64,000 nucleotides of DNA from Pannonibacter sp051860505 (GTDB lineage: Bacteria > Pseudomonadota > Alphaproteobacteria > Rhizobiales > Stappiaceae), in contig NZ_JBHYDX010000001.1 in assembly GCF_051860505.1 (NCBI RefSeq), positions 124,001 through 188,000 of the forward strand, given 5' to 3'. This document shows, piece after piece, positions 8,318-17,001 of this stretch. Numbering within the stretch: the first letter of the stretch is position 1; every line of letters begins with the position of its first letter. Both the position numbers and the translations under genes were made by a program. The notes beneath the pieces were generated by a model. It was not told where the DNA came from and did not search any database. It saw only the letters and a program-made list of their open reading frames with translations.

Positions 8318-9271
8318 ATGCTCTACGACATTTTCATCGACCCCTTCATGCAGATGGGGGCCCAGCCTGACTTCCTGATCCAGGTGCTCTGGGAAGGCTT
8401 CGTCTCCGGCATTCTCTACGCGCTGATCGCGCTCGGATTCGTGCTGATCTTCAAGGCCTCGGGCGTGTTCAATTTCGCACAGGGCATTATGGTTGTGTTC
8501 GCCGGCCTCACGCTGGTCGGCCTGCACGAGCAAGGTGTTCCGGCTTTCCTTGCCCTGATCCTGACCATCGGCGTGATGGGCGTGCTGGCCTATGGCATCG
8601 AGAGGGTGGTGATGCGGCCACTGGTCAACCAGCCCGACATCATCCTGCTGATGGCCACCATCGGCCTGACCTATTTCCTGATTGGCTTTGGCGAATTCGT
8701 CTTCGGCGGCGAGCCCAAGCGGATGATCACCGAAGAGCTGTGGCTGCCCACCGGCTCTACCGCCATCGAGTTCGGGGAGCGTGGGCTTGTTCTGCTGCAG
8801 CATATCGACATTGCCGCAGCCGTGATTGCGGTGCTGATGGTCTCTGGTTTGGCGCTGTTCTTCAACAAGACCCGCATTGGCCGGGCCCTGCGCGCCGTGG
8901 CCGATGACCATCAGGCAGCCCTGTCGGTCGGCATCTCGCTGAACCAGATCTGGGCCATCGTCTGGTTCGCCGCCGGTATCGTGGCGCTGGCCACGGGCAT
9001 CATGTGGGGCGCCCGCTCCGACGTGTCCTTCGCCCTCGAGATCGTCGCCTTCAAGGCTCTGCCGGTGCTGATCCTCGGCGGTTTCACCTCGGTTCCCGGC
9101 GCCATCATTGGCGGTCTCATCATCGGCTTCGGCGAGAAGCTCGGCGAGATCTACTGGGGCCCGCTCGTCGGCGGCGGCATCGAGAGCTGGCTTGCCTATA
9201 TCATCGCGCTGATCTTCCTGCTGTTCCGTCCGCAGGGCCTGTTCGGCGAACGCATCATCGAGCGCGTGTGA
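8318..9271 (+). CDS. livH: Branched-chain amino acid-type ABC permease (LivH family)
   Basis: The 317-residue permease has about eight hydrophobic segments. It shows the family features GFVSGILYALIALGFVLIFKASGVFNFAQG (in parts, residues 28-55), ALRAVADDHQAALSVGI and the terminal LLFRPQGLFG. It forms the transmembrane pore with the next gene product. It follows livG by 13 bases, with GGGGGCAGGAG just before the ATG as a strong ribosome site. Confidence 0.93.
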   Translation: MLYDIFIDPFMQMGAQPDFLIQVLWEGFVSGILYALIALGFVLIFKASGVFNFAQGIMVVFAGLTLVGLHEQGVPAFLALILTIGVMGVLAYGIERVVMRPLVNQPDIILLMATIGLTYFLIGFGEFVFGGEPKRMITEELWLPTGSTAIEFGERGLVLLQHIDIAAAVIAVLMVSGLALFFNKTRIGRALRAVADDHQAALSVGISLNQIWAIVWFAAGIVALATGIMWGARSDVSFALEIVAFKALPVLILGGFTSVPGAIIGGLIIGFGEKLGEIYWGPLVGGGIESWLAYIIALIFLLFRPQGLFGERIIERV

Positions 9272-9282
9272 GGACCTGACCC

Positions 9283-10359
9283 ATGTTTTACCGTGAAGCA
9301 GGCCAGTTCAAGGCCACCTACGAGGCAGATCAGGCCCTCTTTCCGATCCGGCAGGATCGGGTCGCGATGGGGATCATCCTGGCCGTGGCCTTTGTCGGGG
9401 TCCCGTTGCTGGCCAATGACTTCTTCCTCACCTCGATCATGATCCCGTTCCTGGTGTTTTCGCTGGCCGCCATCGGCCTCAACATCCTGACGGGATTTGC
9501 CGGCCAGCTGTCGCTCGGCTCCGGCGCCTTCATGGGCGTTGGCGCCTATGCGGCCTACAAGCTGACCTCGATCTTCCCCGATGCCAATGTCATCGTTCTG
9601 GTGCTGATTTCGGGTGTGTTCTCGGCCGGCATCGGCGCGATTTTCGGCCTGCCGTCCCTGCGCATCAAGGGCCTGTATCTGGCTGTCACAACGCTGGCGG
9701 CGCAGTTCTTCCTGGAATGGTGCTTCATCCGCATTCCGTGGCTGTACAATTACAACGCCTCGGGGGCGATCGAGATCCCGCGGCGCGAGGTGTTCGGCAT
9801 CATCGTCACCGGTGCCGAGGCCCTGCCGCTGACCCGCTACTTCATTGTCCTCAGCATCGTCGTGGTCATCGCCTTTCTCGTCGCCAACGTTATCCGTGGC
9901 CGCATCGGCCGCTCCTGGATGATGATCCGCGACATGGACATCGCTGCCGAGCTGATGGGCGTGCGTCCCTTGCAGACCAAGCTGCTGGCCTTCGGCGTCT
10001 CGTCCTACATCTGCGGTGTGGCCGGTGCGATGATGGTGTTCTTCTGGCTCAACGCGGCCGAGCCGTCTTCCTACTCGATCACCCTGTCGTTCCAGATCCT
10101 GTTCATGGTCATCCTGGGCGGTCTCGGCAGCATCGCCGGCTCGTTCCTGGGCGCGGCCTTCATCTGGATCCTGCCGGTGTTCCTGCGCTTTCTGCCGGGC
10201 CTGTTCGGCGTCGAAGTGGCGGCCGAATCGATCCAGCACGTGACGTTCATGATCGTCGGCGCGTTGATCATCTTCTTCCTGATCGTCGAACCGCATGGGC
10301 TCGCCCGGCTGTGGCAGATCGGCAAGCAGAAGCTCAGGGTGTGGCCCTTCCCGTACTGA
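9283..10359 (+). CDS. livM: Branched-chain amino acid-type ABC permease (LivM family)
   Basis: This 358-residue permease has about ten hydrophobic segments, the GLNILTGFAGQLSLG motif near residue 66, the loop GRIGRSWMMIRDMDIAAELMG, and GGLGSIAGSFLGAAF near 278. It is the second membrane subunit of the transporter and is placed directly after livH, as in canonical liv operons. It differs from standard LivM in an N-terminal soluble stretch of about 25 residues before the first span. Confidence 0.93.
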   Translation: MFYREAGQFKATYEADQALFPIRQDRVAMGIILAVAFVGVPLLANDFFLTSIMIPFLVFSLAAIGLNILTGFAGQLSLGSGAFMGVGAYAAYKLTSIFPDANVIVLVLISGVFSAGIGAIFGLPSLRIKGLYLAVTTLAAQFFLEWCFIRIPWLYNYNASGAIEIPRREVFGIIVTGAEALPLTRYFIVLSIVVVIAFLVANVIRGRIGRSWMMIRDMDIAAELMGVRPLQTKLLAFGVSSYICGVAGAMMVFFWLNAAEPSSYSITLSFQILFMVILGGLGSIAGSFLGAAFIWILPVFLRFLPGLFGVEVAAESIQHVTFMIVGALIIFFLIVEPHGLARLWQIGKQKLRVWPFPY

Positions 10360-10449
10360 CGGGCCCATCCACGCTTGGCCAACCGGGGAAGCGAACCGAC
10401 CCGGGGGAGGAGGCCTGATGTCGGTTCGATGACGCGGGACATCCCGGCA

Positions 10450-10488
10450 GTCATTTGGCCGGCCGTCATTTGGCCGGCCGTCAATTGG
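10450..10488 (+). repeat. Tandem 15-bp repeats with GGCCGGCC cores ahead of the binding-protein gene
   Basis: GTCATTTGGCCGGCC occurs at 10450-10464 and 10465-10479, and a partial third copy (GTCAATTGG) follows and runs into the ribosome site. Each copy contains the 8-bp palindrome GGCCGGCC, so the leader can fold into alternative hairpins just before translation starts at 10501. Confidence 0.7.
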
Positions 10489-10500
10489 GAGGAAAACAAG

Positions 10501-11838
10501 ATGAACTTCAGAGCATTCGCACTGGGAACAGCATTGTCGCTCACCCTCGCCGCGTCCTTCGGGGCCGGCTTCGGGGTAGGCGTGGCGCAGGCCGAGGACA
10601 GCAACTATGTCCCGCTCCTGACCTACCGCACGGGCGCCTTCGCCGGTTCCGGCATCCACATTGCCAACGGCATGAACGACTACCTCCAGATGCTCAACGA
10701 GCGGGATGGTGGGATCGGCGGCGTCAAGATCGCCATCGAGGAATGCGAGACCGGCTACGACAGCCAGAAGGGCATCGAGTGCTACGAGGCCACCAAGGGC
10801 AAGGGCGCGCTGGTCTACAATCCTTATTCCACCGGCATCACCCTGCAGGTCATCCCGAAAGCCGCCGTCGACAAGATTCCGGTCCTGTCCATGGGCTATG
10901 GCCTCTCTGCCGCTGCCGTCGGCAACACCTTCCCCTGGGTCTACAACGTGCCGGTCACCTACTGGGACGGTGCCTCGGTCATCATCAAGTACATCGCTGA
11001 GCAGGAAGGCGGCCTCGACAAGCTGAAGGGCAAGAAGATCGGTTACATCTTCCTCGACGCCGGCTTTGGCCGCGAGCCGATCCCGCTCCTGGAGCAGCTG
11101 GCCAAGGACTATGGCTTCGAGCTGGTGCAGTACCCGGTTCCGGCCAAGGAAATGCAGAACCAGGCCTCGCAGTGGCTGAATGTCCGCCGGGACCGTCCGG
11201 ACTACATGGTGATGTGGGGCTGGGGTGCGATGAACCCGACCGCCGTCAAGGAAGCCGTCAAGACACGCTTCCCGATGGAGAAGTTCATTGCGGCCTGGTG
11301 GTCGGCCGGTGAGGAAGACGCCGGTGCCGGCGGCGAAGCTGCCAAGGGCTTCAAGACCCTGAATTTCTCGGGCGTCGGAACCGACTTCAAGGCGCTTGGC
11401 GACATCAAGACCCTCGTCGTCGATGCCGGCAAGTCGCAGACCAATCCGGAAACCTTCGGTGGTGCGCTCTATAATCGCGGCGTCCTCAACTCGGTGATCA
11501 TCGCCGAGGCGATCCGCACGGCGCAGGAAAAGACCGGCAAGAAGGTCCTGACCGGCGAAGACATGCGCATCGGCCTGGAAGCCCTCGACCTTACCGAAGC
11601 CCGTCTGCAGGAAATCGGCCTCGCCGGTTTTGCCCATCCGATGAAGGTCACCTGCGAGGATCACGCCGGGTCGCATCCGGTGTTCATCCAGGAGTGGGAC
11701 GGCAAGAAGTGGGTCAAGGCCACGGACTGGATCGAACCGATGAAGGAACAGGTTCGTCCGCTGCTGGAAGCCGCTGCCAAGGACTATGCGGAGAAGAACG
11801 CACCTTGGCCGGTCCGCACGGAAGCCTGCCCGAACTAA
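10501..11838 (+). CDS. ABC transporter substrate-binding protein, LivK-like
   Basis: The 445-residue protein starts with a Sec signal peptide (about residues 1-32, cleavage near VAQAEDS). A type I periplasmic-binding fold follows, with typical segments NGMNDYLQMLNERDGGIGG and ECETGYDSQKGIECYE. It would capture the substrate in the periplasm and present it to LivHM. The ATG at 10501 has GGAGG 8 bases upstream; an in-frame frame extends further upstream but would bury the signal peptide. It is longer than LivK (about 370 residues) and belongs to the subgroup found beside acyl-CoA ligases. The hairpins on both sides of the gene fit higher expression than the rest of the operon. Confidence 0.9.
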   Translation: MNFRAFALGTALSLTLAASFGAGFGVGVAQAEDSNYVPLLTYRTGAFAGSGIHIANGMNDYLQMLNERDGGIGGVKIAIEECETGYDSQKGIECYEATKGKGALVYNPYSTGITLQVIPKAAVDKIPVLSMGYGLSAAAVGNTFPWVYNVPVTYWDGASVIIKYIAEQEGGLDKLKGKKIGYIFLDAGFGREPIPLLEQLAKDYGFELVQYPVPAKEMQNQASQWLNVRRDRPDYMVMWGWGAMNPTAVKEAVKTRFPMEKFIAAWWSAGEEDAGAGGEAAKGFKTLNFSGVGTDFKALGDIKTLVVDAGKSQTNPETFGGALYNRGVLNSVIIAEAIRTAQEKTGKKVLTGEDMRIGLEALDLTEARLQEIGLAGFAHPMKVTCEDHAGSHPVFIQEWDGKKWVKATDWIEPMKEQVRPLLEAAAKDYAEKNAPWPVRTEACPN

Positions 11839-11851
11839 GCCAGACACGACA

Positions 11852-11878
11852 GATCCCGCCGCACCGTGCGGCGGGGTC
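11852..11878 (+). terminator. Hairpin between binding-protein gene and livF
   Basis: GATCCCGCCGCA (11852-11863) and TGCGGCGGGGTC (11867-11878) form a 12-bp stem with one G-T pair and a 3-base loop. No T tract follows, so a role in stabilising the binding-protein mRNA 3' end is more likely than full termination. Confidence 0.5.
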
Positions 11879-11918
11879 CTACCCGGACACCAGAGACGCG
11901 AGACCGGAGACGAGTTCC

Positions 11919-12761
11919 ATGTCCGCACATGCAGCGACCACAACAGGCTCCGCCGGCAGCAGCCCCATCCTGTCGGTGAACAACATCGAGGTGATCTACG
12001 ATCACGTCATTCTGGTGCTCAAGGGCGTTTCCCTGACGGTTCCCGAGGGTGGCATCGTGGCCTTGCTGGGCGCCAATGGCGCCGGCAAGACCACGACGCT
12101 GAAAGCTATTTCCAATTTGCTGGGGGCCGAGCGCGGCGATGTCACCAAGGGCAACATCCAGTTCAAGGGCGAACACGTCCAGGACCTGTCGCCCAATGAT
12201 CTGGTGCGGCGCGGCTGCATCCAGGTGATGGAGGGCCGGCATTGTTTCGGCCACCTCAGCATCGAGGAAAACCTTTTGACCGGCGCCTATACCCGCCGCG
12301 ATGGATCGGGGGCGATCAAGGCCGACCTTGAGATGATCTACGAGTATTTCCCGCGTCTCAAGGAGCGCCGGCATAGCCAGGCCGGCTACACCTCCGGCGG
12401 CGAGCAGCAGATGTGCGCCGTCGGACGGGCGATGATGAGCCGTCCGCGCATGATCCTCCTGGACGAGCCGTCCATGGGTCTTGCGCCGCAGCTCGTCGAG
12501 GAAATCTTCGAGATCGTGAAGCAGCTCAACGAGAAGCAGGGCGTGTCGTTCCTCCTGGCCGAGCAGAACACCAACATTGCCCTGCGTTACGCCACCTATG
12601 GCTACATCGTCGAGTCTGGCCGCATTGTGCTGGATGGCGATGCCAAGTCCCTGCGCGAGAACGAGGACGTGAAGGAGTTCTACCTCGGCGTGGGCGGGGA
12701 GGGGCGGCGGTCGTTCAGGGACGTGAAACACTACAAGCGCCGCAAGCGCTGGCTTGCATGA
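11919..12761 (+). CDS. livF: Branched-chain amino acid-type ABC transporter ATPase (LivF family)
   Basis: The 280-residue ATPase has Walker A GANGAGKTTTLKAI, signature TSGGEQQMCAVGRAMM, and Walker B MILLDEPSMGLAPQLVEEIF followed by LAEQN, the hallmark of LivF. It completes the ABC transporter as partner of LivG. The ATG at 11919 is preceded by GGAGA; the open frame continues upstream into the binding-protein gene but shows no family similarity there. The last 30 residues (GEGRRSFRDVKHYKRRKRW) are a basic extension beyond the usual LivF end. Confidence 0.92.
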   Translation: MSAHAATTTGSAGSSPILSVNNIEVIYDHVILVLKGVSLTVPEGGIVALLGANGAGKTTTLKAISNLLGAERGDVTKGNIQFKGEHVQDLSPNDLVRRGCIQVMEGRHCFGHLSIEENLLTGAYTRRDGSGAIKADLEMIYEYFPRLKERRHSQAGYTSGGEQQMCAVGRAMMSRPRMILLDEPSMGLAPQLVEEIFEIVKQLNEKQGVSFLLAEQNTNIALRYATYGYIVESGRIVLDGDAKSLRENEDVKEFYLGVGGEGRRSFRDVKHYKRRKRWLA

Positions 12762-12871
12762 GGCAAGGCCGGGTCCTGTACGGGCCCGGCAGCCATGTGT
12801 GACGCAAACAGACCCTCCCGGGGCGCATGCGACCTTCGGGCGGGCGGGACAAGGCGAGCGAGGACAGAGCC

Positions 12872-14122
12872 ATGACCGGTGAACATTTCGAGGCGCGCGA
12901 CCGGCAACCGCCGGCGCAGCGCGAGGCGGAGCTTTTTGCCCGGCTTCCGGACGCCATTGCCCATGCCATCCGCACCGCGCCGGGCTGGGCCCGGCATCTT
13001 GCCGGAGTGGAGCCAGCGTCCATCTCGTCGCGTGCCGCGCTCACCGGCCTGCCGGTGCTGCGCAAGTCGGATCTCATGACGCTGCAGAAGCAGCACCCGC
13101 CCTTTGGTGGCTTTCTTTCCGGCGACATGAAAGGCGCGCCGCGCGTCTACATGTCGCCCGGCCCGATCTTCGAACCGCAACCGGAGGGGGATGATCCCTG
13201 GAACTCCGCCCGGGCGCTGGCAGCGGCCGGCTTCAAGCCGGGCGATGTGGTGTTCAACACCTTCTCCTACCACCTGACCCCGGGCGGCTTCCTGCTTGAC
13301 CATGGGGCCCGCGCGCTCGGCTGCACCGTCTTCCCCGCCGGCGTTGGCAACACCGAAATGCTGGTCGAGGCCGTCGCCATCCTGCAGCCGGATGCTTATG
13401 TCGGCACACCGGACTTCCTCAAGGTGATCCTCGACAAAGCCCGTGACCTTGACCGCGATGCCTCGTCGATCAAGCGCGCCCTTGTCTCCGGCGGTGCCCT
13501 GTTCCCGTCCCTGCGCGCCGACTATGCGGCGCGCGGTGTCACCGTCCGCCAGTGTTATGCGACCGCTGAACTCGGCGTCATTGCCTACGAATCCGAGGTG
13601 GCGGATGGCATGATCGTCAATGAGGATTGCATCGTCGAGATCGTTCGCCCCGGAACCGGCACGCCGGTGGCCGATGGCGAGGTGGGCGAACTCGTGGTCA
13701 CCACCTTCAAGCGCGCCTATCCGATGATCCGCTTCGGTACCGGCGACCTCTCGGCTATCCTGCCGGGGCAATCGGCCTGCGGGCGCACCAACATGCGCCT
13801 TGCCGGCTGGCTCGGTCGCGCCGACCAGCGCACCAAGATCAAGGGCATGTTCGTCGATCCGGTCCAGATCGCCGAAATCACCGCGCGCCACCCGGAACTC
13901 GTCAAGGCACGACTGTCTGTTTCCCGGCGTGACGAGCAGGATGTGATGGCACTCCACGCGGAAGTTCCGGTCAATGACGATGGACTTGCCGCCCGGGTCG
14001 CCGACACCTTGCGTGACGTGACCAAGCTGAAAGGTGCCGTGACACTCGTGCCTGTCGGCAGCCTGCCCAATGACGGTAAGGTCATTGTTGACGAACGCGA
14101 CTACACGGCAGCTCCTGCCTGA
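12872..14122 (+). CDS. AMP-binding protein of the phenylacetate-CoA ligase (PaaK) family
   Basis: The 416-residue protein resembles PaaK-type adenylate-forming enzymes. It has an N-terminal LPVLRKSDLM segment, the central GGFLLDHGARALGCTVFP and PDAYVGTPDFLKVIL segments, VRQCYATAELGVIAYE in the place of the YG-x-TE motif, and an LGRADQRTKIKGMFV hinge. PaaK enzymes activate aryl acids to CoA thioesters. The ATG at 12872 follows an AGGACA site. It is the last gene of the transporter operon, so the operon begins and ends with different CoA ligases. Whether it acts on the same substrate as the first ligase is unknown. Confidence 0.82.
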   Translation: MTGEHFEARDRQPPAQREAELFARLPDAIAHAIRTAPGWARHLAGVEPASISSRAALTGLPVLRKSDLMTLQKQHPPFGGFLSGDMKGAPRVYMSPGPIFEPQPEGDDPWNSARALAAAGFKPGDVVFNTFSYHLTPGGFLLDHGARALGCTVFPAGVGNTEMLVEAVAILQPDAYVGTPDFLKVILDKARDLDRDASSIKRALVSGGALFPSLRADYAARGVTVRQCYATAELGVIAYESEVADGMIVNEDCIVEIVRPGTGTPVADGEVGELVVTTFKRAYPMIRFGTGDLSAILPGQSACGRTNMRLAGWLGRADQRTKIKGMFVDPVQIAEITARHPELVKARLSVSRRDEQDVMALHAEVPVNDDGLAARVADTLRDVTKLKGAVTLVPVGSLPNDGKVIVDERDYTAAPA

Positions 14123-14157
14123 GGCACGCTGTCACAGGCGGTTCCAGGTTGCTGATC

Positions 14158-14177
14158 GATCAGTTCATGAACTGATC
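14158..14177. promoter_or_regulatory. Perfect 20-bp palindrome upstream of hemH
   Basis: GATCAGTTCATGAACTGATC is exactly self-complementary. It lies 35 bases after the CoA-ligase stop and about 100 bases before the hemH start. It has no following T tract, so a dimeric repressor site or mRNA-end hairpin are both possible. It does not match the Irr or RirA motifs I know. Confidence 0.45.
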
Positions 14178-14279
14178 TGGCATGGGGAAACAGGCGTACT
14201 GGACAAGAATTGTGTGTGACTTATGTTGCCGCAAACAAAAATGCGCGGCCCATGCCGCTGTCCGTGCTCCGGAGTACCC

Positions 14280-15359
14280 ATGACACTGCAGTTTTCGCCC
14301 AAGATGCCGGCCAATGCCGGAGAGGAGATGCGCGCCGTCCGCCTGCCGGCAGACCACCCTGAGGTGAAGACCGGCAAGATCGGGGTGCTGCTGGTCAACC
14401 TCGGTACGCCGGATGGCACATCCTACTGGCCGATGCGCCGGTATTTGCGCGAATTCCTGTCCGACAAGCGTGTCATCGAGTGGCCGAAGGCGCTCTGGTA
14501 CCCGATCCTCTATGGCATTGTGCTGATGACCCGGCCGAAGAAGTCCGGCAAGGCTTACGAGGAAATCTGGAACAAGGAGCTCGACGAGTCACCGCTGCGC
14601 ACCATCACACGCAGCCAGTCGGACAAGCTTACCCTGCAGATGGGGACCCAGAACGGGCGCCTGATGATCGACTGGGCAATGCGTTACGGCACGCCCTCGA
14701 TCCGTTCACGCCTTGAAAACCTCAAGGCTGAAGGCTGCGACCGCATCCTGATTTTCCCGCTCTATCCGCAATATGCCGCAGCCACCACTGCGACCGTCAA
14801 TGACGAGGTCTGCAAGGCGCTTCTCGACATGCGCTGGCAGCCGGCGATCCGCACCGTGCCGCCGTATCACGATGACCCGGTCTATATCGAGGCGCTGTCC
14901 CAGTCGGTCGAGCAGCATTTGGCCGGGCTCGACTTCGAGCCGGACGTCATCCTGACCTCCTATCACGGCATTCCGCAGTCTTACTTCAGGAAGGGCGACC
15001 CGTATCACTGCCAGTGCATGAAGACGACGCGTCTGATGCGCGAACGTCTCGGCATGGACAAGGAGAAGCTGCGCGTCACCTTCCAGTCGCGTTTCGGTCC
15101 GGAAGAGTGGCTGCAGCCCTATACCGACAAGACCGTCGAGGCGCTCGGCAAGGACGGGGTCAAGAACATCGCCGTGATGAACCCGGGCTTTGTCGCCGAC
15201 TGCCTTGAAACGCTTGAGGAAATTGCCGGCGAAGCGGGCGAGATCTTCCACGAGGCCGGCGGCGAGAACTTTACCCACATCCCCTGCCTCAATGACAGTG
15301 ATCTCGGCATGGCCGTTCTCGAAGCCGTTGTCCGGCGCGAGTTGTCCGGCTGGCTGTAA
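14280..15359 (+). CDS. hemH: Ferrochelatase
   Basis: This 359-residue enzyme inserts Fe2+ into protoporphyrin IX in the last step of heme synthesis. Family landmarks are LLVNLGTPDGTSYWPMRRY near residue 38, the active-site His in LTSYHGIPQSYF, the downstream YHCQCMKTT, and the MNPGFVADCLETLEEI region with the metal-proximal Glu residues. The ATG at 14280 is preceded by GGAG; an earlier in-frame ATG at 14223 lacks a ribosome site. It appears to be transcribed alone, with a palindrome upstream and a hairpin downstream. Confidence 0.96.
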   Translation: MTLQFSPKMPANAGEEMRAVRLPADHPEVKTGKIGVLLVNLGTPDGTSYWPMRRYLREFLSDKRVIEWPKALWYPILYGIVLMTRPKKSGKAYEEIWNKELDESPLRTITRSQSDKLTLQMGTQNGRLMIDWAMRYGTPSIRSRLENLKAEGCDRILIFPLYPQYAAATTATVNDEVCKALLDMRWQPAIRTVPPYHDDPVYIEALSQSVEQHLAGLDFEPDVILTSYHGIPQSYFRKGDPYHCQCMKTTRLMRERLGMDKEKLRVTFQSRFGPEEWLQPYTDKTVEALGKDGVKNIAVMNPGFVADCLETLEEIAGEAGEIFHEAGGENFTHIPCLNDSDLGMAVLEAVVRRELSGWL

Positions 15360-15428
15360 CGGCAATCCGGTCCAGCTGCATCGTCCATTGCGCTGACATG
15401 GACGACCGTCTGCTTCAGCACGGAATCC

Positions 15429-15457
15429 CACCGTCCCGGCTTATCGTTGGGACGGTG
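15429..15457 (+). terminator. Hairpin after hemH
   Basis: CACCGTCCC (15429-15437) pairs with GGGACGGTG (15449-15457) around an 11-base loop. There is no proper T tract, so termination is uncertain. Confidence 0.35.
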
Positions 15458-15549
15458 CTGTGCAACTTTACACCTTTGGCGCTAGCCCTCGCCGGCGATC
15501 CGTCGCATACTCCGCGCGATTTTTCTGACGCGGAACACGGGAGCCCGGT

Positions 15550-16542
15550 ATGCCGCAGATTGCTGGTTTTGACATTGTCCTGATCGTCCTTTTCCTTGTG
15601 GTCGTGCTGCTGATCTTCGCCGGCGTGAAGACAGTGCCACAGGGTTACAACCTGACTGTCGAGCGTTTCGGCCGCTATCGCCGCACATTGACACCCGGCC
15701 TCAACATCATCGTTCCGGTCATCGACAAGATCGGCCGCAAGCTGGTCATGATGGAACAGGTGCTGGACGTTCCCTCGCAGGAGGTGATCACCCGCGACAA
15801 CGCCACTGTCACCGCCGACGGCATCACCTTTTACCAGATCCTCGATGCGGCCCGGGCGGCCTATGAAGTCGACGGGCTCGAGAATGCCATTCTCAACCTG
15901 ACCATGACCAATATCCGGTCGGTGATGGGGTCGATGGATCTGGATGAACTCCTGTCCAACCGCGACGAGATCAACGTCCGCCTCCTGCGCGTGGTGGATG
16001 CGGCGGCCGAGCCGTGGGGCGTCAAGATCACTCGCATCGAGATCAAGGACATCAATCCGCCGCGCGATCTGGTGGACTCCATGGCGCGCCAGATGAAGGC
16101 CGAGCGTGACAAGCGTGCCTCCATCCTTGAGGCCGAGGGCAAGCGCCAGTCGGAAATTCTCAAGGCCGAAGGCGAGAAGCAGGCCTTGATCCTGCAAGCT
16201 GAAGGCCGGCGCGAGTCCGCTTTCCGGGACGCGGAAGCCCGCGAGCGCGAGGCGGAGGCCGAGGCCAAGGCCACGAAGATGGTCAGCGAGGCCATTTCCT
16301 CCGGCGACATGCAGGCCATCAACTATTTCGTCGCGACCAAATACATCGAGGCCTTCAAGGAACTGGCAACTTCCCGCAACCAGAAGACCCTGATCCTGCC
16401 GATGGAGGCAACTGCCCTGCTCGGCTCACTCACGGGCATCGGCGAGATCGCCCGTGAGGTCTTCACCCGCGATACGGACAAGCCGGCCGGAGCGGCCGCA
16501 GCCCCGCGTGTGCCGTCGGTCACGCCGTCCAGCGAAGGGTAA
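15550..16542 (+). CDS. qmcA: SPFH/band-7 membrane protein, QmcA family
   Basis: The 330-residue protein has one N-terminal membrane span (about residues 7-27), a band-7 domain (TVPQGYNLTVERFGRY to about residue 190), and a long Glu/Ala/Lys-rich coiled coil (about 190-245, e.g. ILEAEGKRQSEILKAEGEKQ). SPFH proteins oligomerise into membrane scaffolds that organise proteases and lipid domains. The NfeD-type gene follows 3 bases later, reproducing the qmcA-ybbJ pair of enterobacteria. The last 40 residues are a Pro/Ala-rich tail. Confidence 0.9.
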   Translation: MPQIAGFDIVLIVLFLVVVLLIFAGVKTVPQGYNLTVERFGRYRRTLTPGLNIIVPVIDKIGRKLVMMEQVLDVPSQEVITRDNATVTADGITFYQILDAARAAYEVDGLENAILNLTMTNIRSVMGSMDLDELLSNRDEINVRLLRVVDAAAEPWGVKITRIEIKDINPPRDLVDSMARQMKAERDKRASILEAEGKRQSEILKAEGEKQALILQAEGRRESAFRDAEAREREAEAEAKATKMVSEAISSGDMQAINYFVATKYIEAFKELATSRNQKTLILPMEATALLGSLTGIGEIAREVFTRDTDKPAGAAAAPRVPSVTPSSEG

Positions 16543-16545
16543 CAG

Positions 16546-16998
16546 ATGGGCCTGTTCGAGCGTATCCTGTTTGAACTCGGCCCCTGGAGCTGGTGGCTCC
16601 TGGGGCTTGGCCTCATAGCGCTGGAAGTGGTGCTGCCCGGAACCTTCTTCCTCTGGTTTGGCATTGCTGCGCTGCTGGTCGGCACGCTGGCGCTGATGGT
16701 CGAGCTGTCGTGGCAGGTTGCCCTCGCTCTGTTCATCGTGCTGGCGCTGGTCAATCTCGTCGTCGGCCGCCGGCTCATCCGCAAGGGCGAGACCCGTGTC
16801 GGCGATCCGCACCTGAACCTGCGCGGCAGCCGCTACATCGGCCGCGAGTTCGTTCTGGCCGAGCCGCTGGTTGAAAACAGCGGTCGCCTGTCGGTGGACG
16901 ATACGGTCTGGCGCGTCACCGGGCCTGATCTTGCCGCCGGCACCCGGGTGAAGGTCGTGCGGGTCGAAGGCGCCCAGCTTGTCGTTGCGCCCGCCTGA
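16546..16998 (+). CDS. NfeD family membrane protein (YbbJ-like)
   Basis: The 150-residue protein has two to three hydrophobic segments in its first 75 residues and a C-terminal OB-like beta domain (RYIGREFVLAEPLVENSGRLSVDDTVWRV in parts). It is the short NfeD form, which accompanies stomatin-like proteins and is thought to form a complex with them. It is tightly coupled to qmcA and ends 3 bases from the convergent pomB-like gene. Confidence 0.9.
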   Translation: MGLFERILFELGPWSWWLLGLGLIALEVVLPGTFFLWFGIAALLVGTLALMVELSWQVALALFIVLALVNLVVGRRLIRKGETRVGDPHLNLRGSRYIGREFVLAEPLVENSGRLSVDDTVWRVTGPDLAAGTRVKVVRVEGAQLVVAPA

Positions 16999-17001
16999 GC
17001 C

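Noticed and set aside
10450..10488. Repeats considered as a small CRISPR array
   Set aside because: The units are directly adjacent with no spacers, and no cas gene is present anywhere in the window.
9196..11943. Very long minus-strand open frame opposite the liv genes
   Set aside because: It is a GC-rich antisense shadow: the plus strand encodes clear permease and binding-protein families, and the antisense product has no coherent domain.
14223..14279. Upstream ATG for hemH adding 19 residues
   Set aside because: The added residues (CRCPCSG-type) are not conserved in ferrochelatases, and GGAG lies properly before the ATG at 14280.
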